A DNA stretch of 22,912 nt from assembly GCA_035943935.1 (NCBI GenBank), contig DASZBR010000003.1:1-22912 (forward strand). The letters are read 5' to 3'. The notes under the pieces were generated by a model. The model worked only from the letters and a program-made list of their open reading frames with translations, did no database searches and was not told the origin of the DNA. Origin of the DNA: DASZBR01 sp035943935. Its GTDB lineage: Bacteria > Pseudomonadota > Gammaproteobacteria > DASZBR01. Made by a program: the position numbers and the translations under genes. This document shows, in pieces, positions 7,247 through 16,073 of the stretch. Position 1 is the first letter of the stretch. Every line of letters starts with the position of its first letter.

Positions 7247-10200
7247 TTAGTCTTTCAATGGGAGTGATTTAAAGTCAGGGTTATCTCGATAGGAAGTGAG
7301 AATTTGATCAACTAATTCGTCAATCACACTCAAATTCGCTGTTTCCGAAATTAAACCTTGTTGTTTTTCTTTCATATTATTTAATCGTTGCTCAACCAAT
7401 TTCGTCACACTGCCTGACGGGAAAAGCGTTGATAATATACGTCGCGCTTCTTTCGGACCAATGCGTTTATATAATTGATTTCGCAACAACGCATCTTCAA
7501 CCGTCGTACTGAATGACCACAATTCGATGGGCCCTAGTGTACTGGTCACCAACTGCAAATTAATACCTTCTTTTGTTGCATATTGGACTAAGAACGTTCC
7601 GCCACCTTCACGAGGACCATGCACACGTGTTCGTAATGCCACCTGCGCTGTTTCAGATAAACCAAATATTTTGGCTGATTTTTCAACGGAGGTTTGTGGT
7701 CCCGCATCCATAATATAAATACCGGTTGCAAATTCAACCATGGTTTCATCAAAGTCATCGAGTGACTGAGAAATCAATGCAATATGTACTTTCCACTTTC
7801 GTCCTTCGCGCATATCCACAATAACTTGATCACGCACGGCGCGTGCTTTTGAAGTACGGTGAAATTCATCCATCACTAAACGTTTAGGATCTTCGCGAAT
7901 TTCGCCAATACGTTTGCGATGATATTCACGGTATTGTTCTGGCATATCCGTTACGTTGTCTTCAGTCAAATAATACGTCTTGGCTAAAATATAACGCGCC
8001 AACATATACATCACAGCTGTTTGACGATCAGCGGCATCTCCACCGCCTTTAGCGACTTCATCTAAATCCAGAGAAACAATTTTAGCTTCACCTAAATCAA
8101 ACGTCGTCACACGTGACAACACTGGATATTCTCGCACCGCACCCGATATCATGCGGGCAAAGGAATTAATTAATGTTTCACCGGTCGGCGCAATAATTTT
8201 GCCGAATAAATCTTCCACGTTTTGTGAACGACAAATCGATGCAGCATCGGCAACAAGCGGCATTGCATAACGTTGTGCCATTCCTGCTTCATGCAAAAAT
8301 CCCGCGATAAACAATGCATCGACCACTTCCCACCACGTTGTTTTTTGATCTTGTACAAAACCAATTTCTTCTAAAATACCATCGACTAAAGGCTCAATCC
8401 CTGCGGTATATTGATAAGGATTTCCACTGTCAGCTAAATTTTTATACAACTCATCAACCACCATTCCGGCCATATCAGAAATACCGTCATACGGCATCGC
8501 TGCACCAACAGGGGTGGTCAACAGCGTAACAAAATTCACTAAGAATCCACGCTCTTGTGGTGTCGGGAAACGACAACCCAACTGCGTATCAAATGGATTA
8601 ATAGAATAATCAGGTGTCATGCGCAGTCGATGATATGCAACATAATGCCGTTGATTTTGAGGTAAGGCTTCTTTCAAGAGCGAAATTAATCCGCTACTCG
8701 ATGGACCGATATCGATCACCGCAATACGTGGTAAACGTGTTAATCCGGCAGATAAACACAATCCCAAATTAATCGCATTAGATAAAACAGATTTACCTGA
8801 ACCCGGACGCGCAAAAATTAAATCGATCCATGTTGTTTGTTCACTGGACCCGGGTTGAAACGGCCATGGTTTTCCATCGGGTGTACGAAATAACAATGCA
8901 CCTTGTTTCCACGGTGAAGCCGGTCGTGTAATCGGCAGCATGTAAACGACATCTGATAAAGGCGCAACAGACGCATTCGCTATACTATTCAAAGTCACAC
9001 CTAACATACTTGAAGCAGCTCCCGCAAAAGGGTCGCCGCTCATTTCAGAAACATCACACGATCCCCAACCCTCAATCGCTTTGGATAACTCAGAGGTTCT
9101 TGTGCGTAACAACGCAACGTCACCTTCCGGTGCCCACGTACAAGCGGCCACACGCAATCTCACAATTGCATCGTCCGTATTAATTTCAAGATATTCCAAT
9201 AATTTTTTTGAATCTGACAATAAACGGTTTTGTGCAGACGTAAATGACAAAACCGACGCTATCACGGATTTAAATTTAATGGTTGAGAGCCCATCACTTT
9301 CTACTAAAAAAGAAATTCGCCACGGAATACTAGCCGCAAGTGTTCTGTTCATCAAATACATAAACATTTTTATATCTTTTGGAAACAAGTCGATAAACAT
9401 CGAAGCATAAATTTTATCGCCAATTCGCACGGTACGCATATCCATATTTTCGGCGTCACGCGGCATAATTTGTTTGCTTAACGGTGGCCACAGAAAATCG
9501 GTAATTTCACCCGTGAAACGCGCATAATCTTTAACAGGGATTTTGTCGCCAGCTAAAACGGGTTTCCAGCTTTTATCGGTAAAATCAGGATCCACTGTCA
9601 TGCGCATTTGATAAACCGCTTCATGAACTTCCAATACACGCGCACGAACACTGAGGTTGAGAAAATCATTCATCAATGAGCGAACAAACGCATCGTGCGT
9701 ATCGCGTAAATCCGGAATCGGCGCCAACACATTTTGCGCCCGTTTGAAAAGTGGAAGTTTAGCTTCACGAACCACTTTTGATTTTTCTTTATTCGCTCTG
9801 TCTAACTGTTCCTTATTCAGCATCGTTGGCCGAGTCCACAACACGAAGAAAACACCTTCATGACCACAATAATTAGCAATATAACGAATACGTTCTTCAA
9901 ATAAATCATCTAAATCTAATCCTAAACGCTTTGAAGTTTCGCGCGCAGGAGCAAATATTTCCGTAATCTCGCTAACCACTTGGTCACTGTCGTAATTAAA
10001 CAATACTTGAAAAGCATGTCCTTTCCGTGACATTGCCGACTGCAAAGTCAACGTCAAACCTTCATGAAGTCGCTGAAATTCAGGATTGCCCAAAAGCGTC
10101 GTAATACCATCAACTTTAATGATAGTCATCAGAGAACCATCATGCGTTACCAATACCGTGGGGCTATCCGCAGTTTCCACATCGCAATAAGATTCCATCG

Positions 10201-10276
10201 TTTGATGCAACGATGCACTCAGCCAGGCAAGAAACGAATCAACGGTATCTAAAACGCCATCGACGATATTTAACAT
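7247..10276 (-). CDS. icmB: Dot/Icm type IVB secretion ATPase DotO/IcmB
   Basis: A 1009-residue VirB4-like ATPase, the same length I recall for Legionella IcmB/DotO. In the family it docks at the cytoplasmic face of the inner-membrane complex and, with DotB, powers the secretion channel. Walker A is ARPGSGKS at 489-496, and the Walker B-like segment RLVMDEFHR is at 799-807 with D803 and E804. No clear membrane segment is seen. The N-terminal half (1-450) is the non-catalytic VirB4-type region. ATG at 10276 is preceded closely by GGGGAG. It follows icmJ by 18 nt, as in Legionella, but is followed by rlmE instead of the icmF/icmH region. Identification is firm from length, motifs and gene order. 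Confidence 0.95.
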   Translation of the reverse strand: MLNIVDGVLDTVDSFLAWLSASLHQTMESYCDVETADSPTVLVTHDGSLMTIIKVDGITTLLGNPEFQRLHEGLTLTLQSAMSRKGHAFQVLFNYDSDQVVSEITEIFAPARETSKRLGLDLDDLFEERIRYIANYCGHEGVFFVLWTRPTMLNKEQLDRANKEKSKVVREAKLPLFKRAQNVLAPIPDLRDTHDAFVRSLMNDFLNLSVRARVLEVHEAVYQMRMTVDPDFTDKSWKPVLAGDKIPVKDYARFTGEITDFLWPPLSKQIMPRDAENMDMRTVRIGDKIYASMFIDLFPKDIKMFMYLMNRTLAASIPWRISFLVESDGLSTIKFKSVIASVLSFTSAQNRLLSDSKKLLEYLEINTDDAIVRLRVAACTWAPEGDVALLRTRTSELSKAIEGWGSCDVSEMSGDPFAGAASSMLGVTLNSIANASVAPLSDVVYMLPITRPASPWKQGALLFRTPDGKPWPFQPGSSEQTTWIDLIFARPGSGKSVLSNAINLGLCLSAGLTRLPRIAVIDIGPSSSGLISLLKEALPQNQRHYVAYHRLRMTPDYSINPFDTQLGCRFPTPQERGFLVNFVTLLTTPVGAAMPYDGISDMAGMVVDELYKNLADSGNPYQYTAGIEPLVDGILEEIGFVQDQKTTWWEVVDALFIAGFLHEAGMAQRYAMPLVADAASICRSQNVEDLFGKIIAPTGETLINSFARMISGAVREYPVLSRVTTFDLGEAKIVSLDLDEVAKGGGDAADRQTAVMYMLARYILAKTYYLTEDNVTDMPEQYREYHRKRIGEIREDPKRLVMDEFHRTSKARAVRDQVIVDMREGRKWKVHIALISQSLDDFDETMVEFATGIYIMDAGPQTSVEKSAKIFGLSETAQVALRTRVHGPREGGGTFLVQYATKEGINLQLVTSTLGPIELWSFSTTVEDALLRNQLYKRIGPKEARRILSTLFPSGSVTKLVEQRLNNMKEKQQGLISETANLSVIDELVDQILTSYRDNPDFKSLPLKD

Positions 10277-10294
10277 AGCTCCCCAACAACCTTG

Positions 10295-10909
10295 TCAAAG
10301 TTCAGTAGCAAGTTCCTTGAGCGCAGTCGCAGCCCAATGGTCAACTTGAGTTTTAAACCCACCACGTGAAGGTAACAGCCGTACATTCTTCAACATCCGG
10401 TCTAATTGCGCTGGATTACTTCCAACGACATCTAAATATAATTCACCCAAAACTGCAGGATTACTACAACCCTCACCCAATTCGTCTTCAACGATTTGTG
10501 CTCTCAACTTCAAACTTCGATAAATCGATTGAGCGCTACTTTTATACCCCGTGTCGTTCGCAACAGCACAAAATAACACGTGACAAAAGCTATTCAAGCT
10601 GGCTTGTTCAATTTCAGGAAGGTAGACCAATGTCCCTCCACCATAACGACCCACACTGACACTTTCTAGAAAAGAACACTGCGCACAAAAACAACACGAC
10701 GTCACAAGATTGGATTGTTTATTATTATTATAATTTCCATCCACATTGATCACTTCTTGAAAATCTTGCGCTTGAAATCCACAAAACTGGCAAGTATAAC
10801 CATCCCGTTTCCATATTTTTTCCGCAAATTTATTAAACGCAGGATCACCCTTTCGCTTAATAAAAACGCGCCATGCGCCAGGAATAATTGCCAATTTCAA
10901 CGGATACAT
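10295..10909 (-). CDS. icmJ: Dot/Icm type IVB coupling-complex protein DotN/IcmJ
   Basis: A 204-residue cytoplasmic component of the type IV coupling complex, where the family protein associates with the DotL ATPase. Cysteines fit a zinc-binding HNH-like fold: C40-x2-C43 (CQFCG) and the cluster C72, C73, C75, C78 (SCCFCAQC). YGGGTLVYLPEI at 89-100 and LNSFCHVLFCA at 105-115 are strongly Legionella-like. The start chosen is the ATG at 10909, 10 nt after the icmD stop; a GTG ten codons upstream, inside icmD, is open, but the protein aligns with the Legionella N-terminus (LKL..PGAWR) from the ATG. No strong ribosome-binding site precedes it, so coupling to icmD translation is likely. Confidence 0.93.
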   Translation of the reverse strand: MYPLKLAIIPGAWRVFIKRKGDPAFNKFAEKIWKRDGYTCQFCGFQAQDFQEVINVDGNYNNNKQSNLVTSCCFCAQCSFLESVSVGRYGGGTLVYLPEIEQASLNSFCHVLFCAVANDTGYKSSAQSIYRSLKLRAQIVEDELGEGCSNPAVLGELYLDVVGSNPAQLDRMLKNVRLLPSRGGFKTQVDHWAATALKELATEL

Positions 10910-10919
10910 GTTATTTTCA

Positions 10920-11297
10920 TTAACTAAATGATGAAACACCTGTCACACCACCTTGGTGCGCGCCAGAACCAAAAATCGTCGTACCAGCAATACCAAACAA
11001 CGTTGGTAAAAACAAAAGAGCCGCCGCAACAAACAATAATGCAATGGGTGTACCGACTGGAACTTGTTGTGGGTTATCTCTATGCGCTTTGAACTTCAAA
11101 ATAGCTGCCATTCCGAAACCCATCCCAGCTACATACGCAACAGCGGTAATTAACTGTGCAAGAGCACCAAACGTTTTTGTAATACTGTTAGCAACACCAC
11201 CAATATCAGTTACTTGAGCAAATGCATTGGCACCGTAAAAAAATAACCCAGCAATACCCAGCATCACAACACATTTCACCACGCGACCTAACTTCAT
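10920..11297 (-). CDS. icmD: Dot/Icm type IVB inner-membrane protein DotP/IcmD
   Basis: A 125-residue small membrane protein, similar in length to Legionella IcmD. Three hydrophobic segments lie at about 8-27 (signal-like, ending GANAFA), 46-66 and 84-103. The segment with LKFKAHRDNPQQVPVGTPIALLFVAAALLFLP (in pieces around 67-98) is typical of the family. The role is structural within the inner-membrane part of the secretion machine; its mechanism is not well defined. A strong Shine-Dalgarno (AAAGGAGAG) precedes the ATG, unlike icmJ downstream. Position between icmC and icmJ matches the Legionella order. Confidence 0.92.
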   Translation of the reverse strand: MKLGRVVKCVVMLGIAGLFFYGANAFAQVTDIGGVANSITKTFGALAQLITAVAYVAGMGFGMAAILKFKAHRDNPQQVPVGTPIALLFVAAALLFLPTLFGIAGTTIFGSGAHQGGVTGVSSFS

Positions 11298-11327
11298 AAC
11301 ATACTCTCCTTTGCATTTAAAATAAGA

Positions 11328-11924
11328 CTAAGATAATCCAAATGAATTCCACAACACCGTGCCAAACGCATACACATTCAACAGAAAAAACCCGCCGACG
11401 ATATGCGTCGCTGCTTTTCCAAAAGAAGCATGCCCACCACCTGGCGATTGTGCATTAGCAACCAACATCATCCAACCCCTTATAAACGAAACCAACCCAA
11501 GCAGTTGAACAAATCCACCAATAGCCCTTAACACAATGGGATTAATCGACGTATTCATACTCTGCCACCCTAGGGGTGAAGAAGTACCAAACGCCGTCAT
11601 CGCCATTGTTTGAAATGCCGTAGGGATAAAAAGAAAAACACAACCCACTCCAATAAAAACAATAGGGATTTTAAGGCTAGATTGCGTGGCAGTCATGGTT
11701 CTCAACTCACCATAGATTTTCAAATAGGCTACCCCTCGCAGAACAAGTACAATACCAATTACCCAACTCAATGCGGTAATCATTAACCATAGCGATGGAA
11801 AACTATTTGACAGATGAACCAACATCGAAAGCGCATCATATGTAGGGGACGCAGCATAAGACAGAGTCGGGAAAAGCGCGACTGCCAGCACCCACCACGA
11901 TGTATGTTTTACCTGATTTCTCAT
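11328..11924 (-). CDS. icmC: Dot/Icm type IVB inner-membrane protein DotE/IcmC
   Basis: A 198-residue polytopic membrane protein with hydrophobic segments at about 9-25, 45-67, 86-105, 133-156 and 172-192; the first looks like a signal peptide ending in LSYAA. Length and topology match DotE/IcmC of Legionella. IcmC and IcmD share a resembling pattern of small hydrophobic modules, seen here in the LLF(I/L)PT motif (about 97-102 of IcmC, 94-99 of IcmD). The ATG overlaps the icmG stop by 4 bp (11921-11924), so the two are translationally coupled. The assignment rests on order, topology and recognisable sequence. Confidence 0.9.
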   Translation of the reverse strand: MRNQVKHTSWWVLAVALFPTLSYAASPTYDALSMLVHLSNSFPSLWLMITALSWVIGIVLVLRGVAYLKIYGELRTMTATQSSLKIPIVFIGVGCVFLFIPTAFQTMAMTAFGTSSPLGWQSMNTSINPIVLRAIGGFVQLLGLVSFIRGWMMLVANAQSPGGGHASFGKAATHIVGGFFLLNVYAFGTVLWNSFGLS

Positions 11925-12694
11925 CTGTCGTCCGATCTATAACCAATGATAGTACCTGATGAAGTTGTCACTTCACCTCTTGCAGGATCTATTCTGCCAA
12001 TCTGCCCATAACCTGGCAGCGTATCCCCTTCAGCAATAGTCAATGTAGCACCCTCAGGTGTCATAAGCCAAGCACGACCTTGGATCATTGCTTTAACATA
12101 ATAATCCGCTCTTTTAACAACCGAAGCAGACTTCACCGCTTCTTTACGTTTTGATTTAGCATGGACAACTTTCTTTTCTACCGGTTTTTTAACTTCTTCT
12201 ACTGGCTTTGGCTTTACCAACGCTGTTACCTGTTGAGAAAGCGAAGAAATGCTATTTTGAATATCAGCAATAGAAGTGGACACGCCTGCCATTTGATCTT
12301 GCAAATTAGCATTAGACTGACTGACTTGCGACACAACTTTTTGAAGTGTTCCCACTTTATCTTGAAGCACGGAAAACTCTTGATTCGTACTAAGTTCTTG
12401 TGGAGCGACAACCACAGGAGCTTTTACTGGTTGCGGCACAGTCACCACTGGCACGGGCATTTCATTTTTTGGCTTTTCAGGTGCCGCACTAAACACACCG
12501 TATAATTTATACAAACAAAAAACGGCTACTACGATCCCAATAATAATAAAAATCTTTTTTTGCCCTCCTGGAATATTTTCTTTTACAGGCACATACGGCC
12601 GCTTAGCACTGGGCGGTGCAAATTGAGTTGAATTTTCTGAATCATCAAACTGATATTCTTCTTCGTTGGCCTTATTGACCGGATCATTGTCCAT
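11921..12694 (-). CDS. icmG: Dot/Icm type IVB core protein DotF/IcmG
   Basis: A 257-residue bitopic inner-membrane protein. An acidic N-terminal cytoplasmic tail (1-45) precedes one transmembrane helix (47-67). A Pro/Val-rich linker (73-100) follows, then a predicted coiled coil (about 103-160), a Lys-rich stretch (161-195) and a compact C-terminal periplasmic domain (196-257, with RAWLMTPEGATLTIAEGD). This is the DotF/IcmG architecture, which in Legionella joins the periplasmic part of the core complex with DotG. Slightly shorter than the Legionella protein (about 269 residues). Preceded by an unusually strong ribosome-binding site and a 33-nt gap after icmE. Confidence 0.92.
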   Translation of the reverse strand: MDNDPVNKANEEEYQFDDSENSTQFAPPSAKRPYVPVKENIPGGQKKIFIIIGIVVAVFCLYKLYGVFSAAPEKPKNEMPVPVVTVPQPVKAPVVVAPQELSTNQEFSVLQDKVGTLQKVVSQVSQSNANLQDQMAGVSTSIADIQNSISSLSQQVTALVKPKPVEEVKKPVEKKVVHAKSKRKEAVKSASVVKRADYYVKAMIQGRAWLMTPEGATLTIAEGDTLPGYGQIGRIDPARGEVTTSSGTIIGYRSDDR

Positions 12695-12701
12695 GTCCGA
12701 T

Positions 12702-12709
12702 TCCTCCTC
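12702..12709 (-). promoter_or_regulatory. strong Shine-Dalgarno of icmG
   Basis: GAGGAGGA on the minus strand ends 7 nt before the icmG ATG. It is the best match to the anti-Shine-Dalgarno sequence among the icm genes seen here. It follows a 33-nt gap after icmE, so icmG translation probably re-initiates independently. Confidence 0.7.
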
Positions 12710-12727
12710 AAAAAATGTTAAATAACG

Positions 12728-14791
12728 TTAATTTGGCATCGTTGCATCTGATAAGAATAACAATCCAACTGCCGTTCCTGAAGCCACACGAACAGTTGGC
12801 GGAGTATTAAACGCTTGCTGCGCAACATTGTTAAATTGTTGCCCAACATTTCCTAATGCCACAAAAAACTTTCCTACCGGCGAAAGATCTGGTGTGGAAG
12901 ACTGCGTAGATAAACCATTAGATGTAATGGTGCTTCCCGATGTTTGAAACGCTTGGCCATAACCTTGAATAAACGCCGCAGCAAAAATCGAACCGTAGCG
13001 ATACAAGTAGTGGTTATTCGTTTCCGTGGAAAGCCCTGTTCGTGCCGTATCTTGATCGATAGCAACGACATTAATGGGGATACTCTTTGGGAAACTTTTC
13101 AGCGTCATTATATTAAAACTCAACATAACCGCTTGTTTCTGATAGGTCAGCGTCCCCAAAAGTTTTCCACCCTTGTAAGGACCATTTACGATAGTCGCCA
13201 TAATAGGACCTGGCTCGTCACTATCCACAGCGGTATTGATTACTCCGTAGTAAACCGTTCCTGCCTTAATAAATACGGGGCCTGCAGTACTTCCAGATTG
13301 ACCATTGGCACCAGATGCAGAATTACCACCTTGGCCACCCTGACCACCCACTGCTTGAACATCCTGACCATGAACGTATTGCTGACTAGGCGACGCCCAT
13401 GCTGCAAACATTTGGTTTGCTTGTGCCGTCATAGATTGTTGAGCTTGTGTAAGTTGTTGCTTCACATCCTGATCTGCAATAAGTCTCCGACGTCCCTTTG
13501 CTTCTTCAGGCTTTGCAACAGAAGCAATTACCTTTCCATTACTATCGCGGACAGTACCATCAGCGCCCACGGTACCAATTATATTTCCGTTCGCATCACG
13601 CACTTTTCCATCGGCGCCAGTAAAACCAATAATTTTACCGTCTGGGCCATAAATAGGGACGCCAGAAGTCGCCCCCGCAATAGGTACAGATGTGACTGGA
13701 GCTGTTGGCTTCACAATAGAACCAATTATATTTCCATTAGCATCACGGAGCTTCCCATCCGCTCCCAAAGTACCAATAATATTTCCATTAGCATCACGGA
13801 CTTTTCCATCGGGTCCAAGATAACCAATAATTTTTCCATCTGGGCCATAAATAGGTGTTCCAGGTGAAATAGCACCGGCTCTTCCTATAATATTTCCATT
13901 CAGATCTCGCACAACACCATCAGGACCTATTGTCCCAATAACGTTCCCGTTTTCATCTCGCACTTTTCCATCAGTACAACCGAAACCAATTAATTTACCT
14001 TCAGGAGTGTAAGCAGGCGTCCCGGCTTGCCCCAAAACGCTACCATCCGTACCGCGCAAAATACCATCAGCCCCCAAGACCCCAGGAATTTTTCCAGAGA
14101 CATCTCGCACTTGGCCATCTTCGCTTACGCGACCAATCAAACTACAACTTTTCGCATCATAAATTGGCGTACCCGCAAGTACGCGGCTCGATTGACCAAT
14201 GACATTTCCACTTGCATCTCTGACAATACCATCGGGACCCACAGTACCAATCACTTTGCCATTAATATCTCTAACTTTCCCGTCCGCACCAAGATAGCCA
14301 ATCAAGCGCCCATTTTTATCGAAAATGGGTGTACCCAATGGAGACTGAGACGCAATGGGACAATTCTTCCCACGGACACCGAATTCTTTTGCATTAAAAG
14401 TTCCCGCATCGGATTGCTCACGACTTAATCCTGAAAAACCCAATCCTGTATCTGAAACTGCCGGCGCGTTAGTATCATTATCGTTACCCGAACGAATAAT
14501 TGTCGGGATAGCACTGCCTCCTGTTTGTTCCGCCTGCTTAGCTTTTTGTTTATTTTGCTCTTCTTGTAAATGCGCATATTCAGCATTAGGGGCATTAAAC
14601 GGTATAGACTCAATACTACCTGGCGCTGAGGTGACACCCGCTGATGCCTCAGTTCCTTTGACCCGACCATGAATGCTAAAAACCCCAATCACAACCGCTA
14701 CTATTAAAACAAATAGTGTTATGAGTAGAATCGTACGCGTTCGACCTTCCTTAAATAAACCCGCAATATTTTTCAATCGTTGATCTGCCAT
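12728..14791 (-). CDS. icmE: Dot/Icm type IVB core protein DotG/IcmE (VirB10-like)
   Basis: A 687-residue protein predicted to span both membranes and form the central channel of the core complex. One transmembrane helix lies at about 20-40 after a basic cytoplasmic N-terminus. A linker (45-150) is followed by five repeats of about 50 residues (153-425), a Gln/Gly/Ser-rich linker (440-503), and the conserved C-terminal VirB10/TrbI-like domain (about 504-687, with FIKAGTVYYGVINTAVDSDE and SGTAVGLLFL). The C-terminal domain and gene order make identity clear. It is much shorter than Legionella DotG (about 1048 residues), mainly in the repeat region. C144, C216 and C272 lie in or next to the repeats and could form periplasmic disulfides. 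Six nt separate it from icmK. Confidence 0.95.
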   Translation of the reverse strand: MADQRLKNIAGLFKEGRTRTILLITLFVLIVAVVIGVFSIHGRVKGTEASAGVTSAPGSIESIPFNAPNAEYAHLQEEQNKQKAKQAEQTGGSAIPTIIRSGNDNDTNAPAVSDTGLGFSGLSREQSDAGTFNAKEFGVRGKNCPIASQSPLGTPIFDKNGRLIGYLGADGKVRDINGKVIGTVGPDGIVRDASGNVIGQSSRVLAGTPIYDAKSCSLIGRVSEDGQVRDVSGKIPGVLGADGILRGTDGSVLGQAGTPAYTPEGKLIGFGCTDGKVRDENGNVIGTIGPDGVVRDLNGNIIGRAGAISPGTPIYGPDGKIIGYLGPDGKVRDANGNIIGTLGADGKLRDANGNIIGSIVKPTAPVTSVPIAGATSGVPIYGPDGKIIGFTGADGKVRDANGNIIGTVGADGTVRDSNGKVIASVAKPEEAKGRRRLIADQDVKQQLTQAQQSMTAQANQMFAAWASPSQQYVHGQDVQAVGGQGGQGGNSASGANGQSGSTAGPVFIKAGTVYYGVINTAVDSDEPGPIMATIVNGPYKGGKLLGTLTYQKQAVMLSFNIMTLKSFPKSIPINVVAIDQDTARTGLSTETNNHYLYRYGSIFAAAFIQGYGQAFQTSGSTITSNGLSTQSSTPDLSPVGKFFVALGNVGQQFNNVAQQAFNTPPTVRVASGTAVGLLFLSDATMPN
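13517..14335 (-). repeat. five ~50-residue repeats inside icmE
   Basis: Coding repeats for residues 153-425 of DotG. Copies begin with G(T/V)P at residues 153, 207, 257, 311 and 377 (14335, 14173, 14023, 13861 and 13663). Each copy holds three turns of a unit of about 16 residues: a first turn like YGPDGKIIGYL, then two turns like GADGKVRDANGNIIGT. Copies 4 and 5 are almost identical at the protein level and similar in DNA, suggesting recent duplication. Copies 1 and 2 are the most diverged; copy 2 has lost several Gly-Asn positions. Unequal crossing-over could change copy number in frame. Confidence 0.92.
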
Positions 14792-14797
14792 AAGCTA

Positions 14798-16051
14798 TCA
14801 GAATCCTTTTACTTTGAGCTGAACCACCTGCCCATTTTGTGAAACCAACAACATTGGCGCAGGTTGCATTTCATATGCGTGCATTCCGTCGGCACTCGAC
14901 AACGTTGCACTCCACCCTGGGGACAACACACTCAACCGCGTTCTAACATACATCTTCGCTCCCGCAAGCCATGCTTGGCAATTTCCACCATCCACCGTCA
15001 AGCTATGACTACCCGCAGGTGGAACACCATCCAATACATTCAACAAATCTGAACTTGTTGATTCGGGTAAAGTATCTCCTACCAGAGATTTTGCATTGGG
15101 ACCCAAACCTTGGATACGTAAATCCACTCGATAATCTACTGCTTTCTGACCCGGAATTAACGTTATCATCACCGGCGTATCCAACCCTCGCAATTTCACA
15201 GCAAGATTTCCATAGGTATATAAAACCGTAGACTGAATCATCAAAGTATTACTCGTTTTGTCCCACTGAATATTAAAAGCAGAGGGATTACCGATATCGT
15301 ATGACTCAATCGGCCATGCAGCACCGGTAGAATCCACAAAAACTAACGATGTTACAAATCCTTGCGACAATCGAATTACAGGCGGAGTTGCGCCAGGCGA
15401 AAGGTCAACAAAGGTTGAAGTGGCGGTTGGACGCGGGGGTGTATTGGGTGTACTTGCCGCTGCAAACTGTGACGCCATATAAAGCGATCGTAGTTTTTGA
15501 ATTTGATCTGGCGACATAGGCAAAGCATTTTGCACCATTGAATTAAACGCCGTGGAATTAACATCCTCTTGCGTCACTGCATTAGCAGCTGGTTGTTGCT
15601 GGAGAGCAGCTGCTGCTGCCGCAGCTACTTCAGGCGGTAATTGTGGAGGTGTCGCCATCACAGGTTGCAAAGCCGGCGCGGGCGCAGCAGAAGGAGGAGG
15701 AACAAAATTTTGCTGGTTGAGTGTTTGCATTCCTTGCGGCTGATTAAATGGAGAAGGTGGCAAAATATCATTTTTTCCCGCAGGGGCAGGTGCACCAGGA
15801 GGCGCTGAAGGCGCTGCAGATCCCGAGGAAGTCAATTGAGCGGGATTTGTTGTTCCCTGCTGAGATTGTAATGCTTGAATTTGCGCCTGTACTTGCGCTT
15901 GCAACTGCTGCATTTGCGGCGATGGCGGCGTTGCACCAAGAACCTGGGGCGTCGTATTAGGCGCCGCAAAAAGCATCGTCACATCACAGCTGAACAAAAG
16001 TATCGTACCGATCAACAACACTTTTTTCAAATTCGGAGAAAACCCCATCAT
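14798..16051 (-). CDS. icmK: Dot/Icm type IVB outer-membrane core protein DotH/IcmK
   Basis: A 417-residue secreted protein of the outer-membrane core complex, in which the family partners with DotC, DotD and DotG. A signal peptide (1 to about 29, hydrophobic core VLLIGTILLFS, likely cleavage after LFA) is followed by a long low-complexity region rich in Gln, Ala and Pro (about 30-160, with seven consecutive Ala). The conserved domain spans about 175-417 and includes LSPGATPPVIRLSQGFVTS and ITLIPGQKAVDYRVDLR. The ATG at 16051 was chosen because it has an AAAGGA site upstream and begins just before the signal peptide; the reading frame stays open further up into icmL. The LFSC sequence is not a good lipobox. 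It is longer than Legionella IcmK (about 360) because of the Pro/Gln-rich part. Confidence 0.94.
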   Translation of the reverse strand: MMGFSPNLKKVLLIGTILLFSCDVTMLFAAPNTTPQVLGATPPSPQMQQLQAQVQAQIQALQSQQGTTNPAQLTSSGSAAPSAPPGAPAPAGKNDILPPSPFNQPQGMQTLNQQNFVPPPSAAPAPALQPVMATPPQLPPEVAAAAAAALQQQPAANAVTQEDVNSTAFNSMVQNALPMSPDQIQKLRSLYMASQFAAASTPNTPPRPTATSTFVDLSPGATPPVIRLSQGFVTSLVFVDSTGAAWPIESYDIGNPSAFNIQWDKTSNTLMIQSTVLYTYGNLAVKLRGLDTPVMITLIPGQKAVDYRVDLRIQGLGPNAKSLVGDTLPESTSSDLLNVLDGVPPAGSHSLTVDGGNCQAWLAGAKMYVRTRLSVLSPGWSATLSSADGMHAYEMQPAPMLLVSQNGQVVQLKVKGF

Positions 16052-16073
16052 CGATTTTTCCTTTCCCTTTAAA

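Noticed and set aside
12944..13867. Long open frame (307 codons) on the plus strand opposite icmE
   Set aside because: It mirrors the Gly/Asp/Asn repeats of icmE in antisense; its own repetitive Thr/Asn/Ser-rich translation follows from that. No ribosome-binding site or recognisable domain, and icmE is certain.
14027..14428. Plus-strand open frame (133 codons) opposite the 5' repeats of icmE
   Set aside because: Same cause: antisense reading of the repeat array and its flank, with no independent coding evidence.
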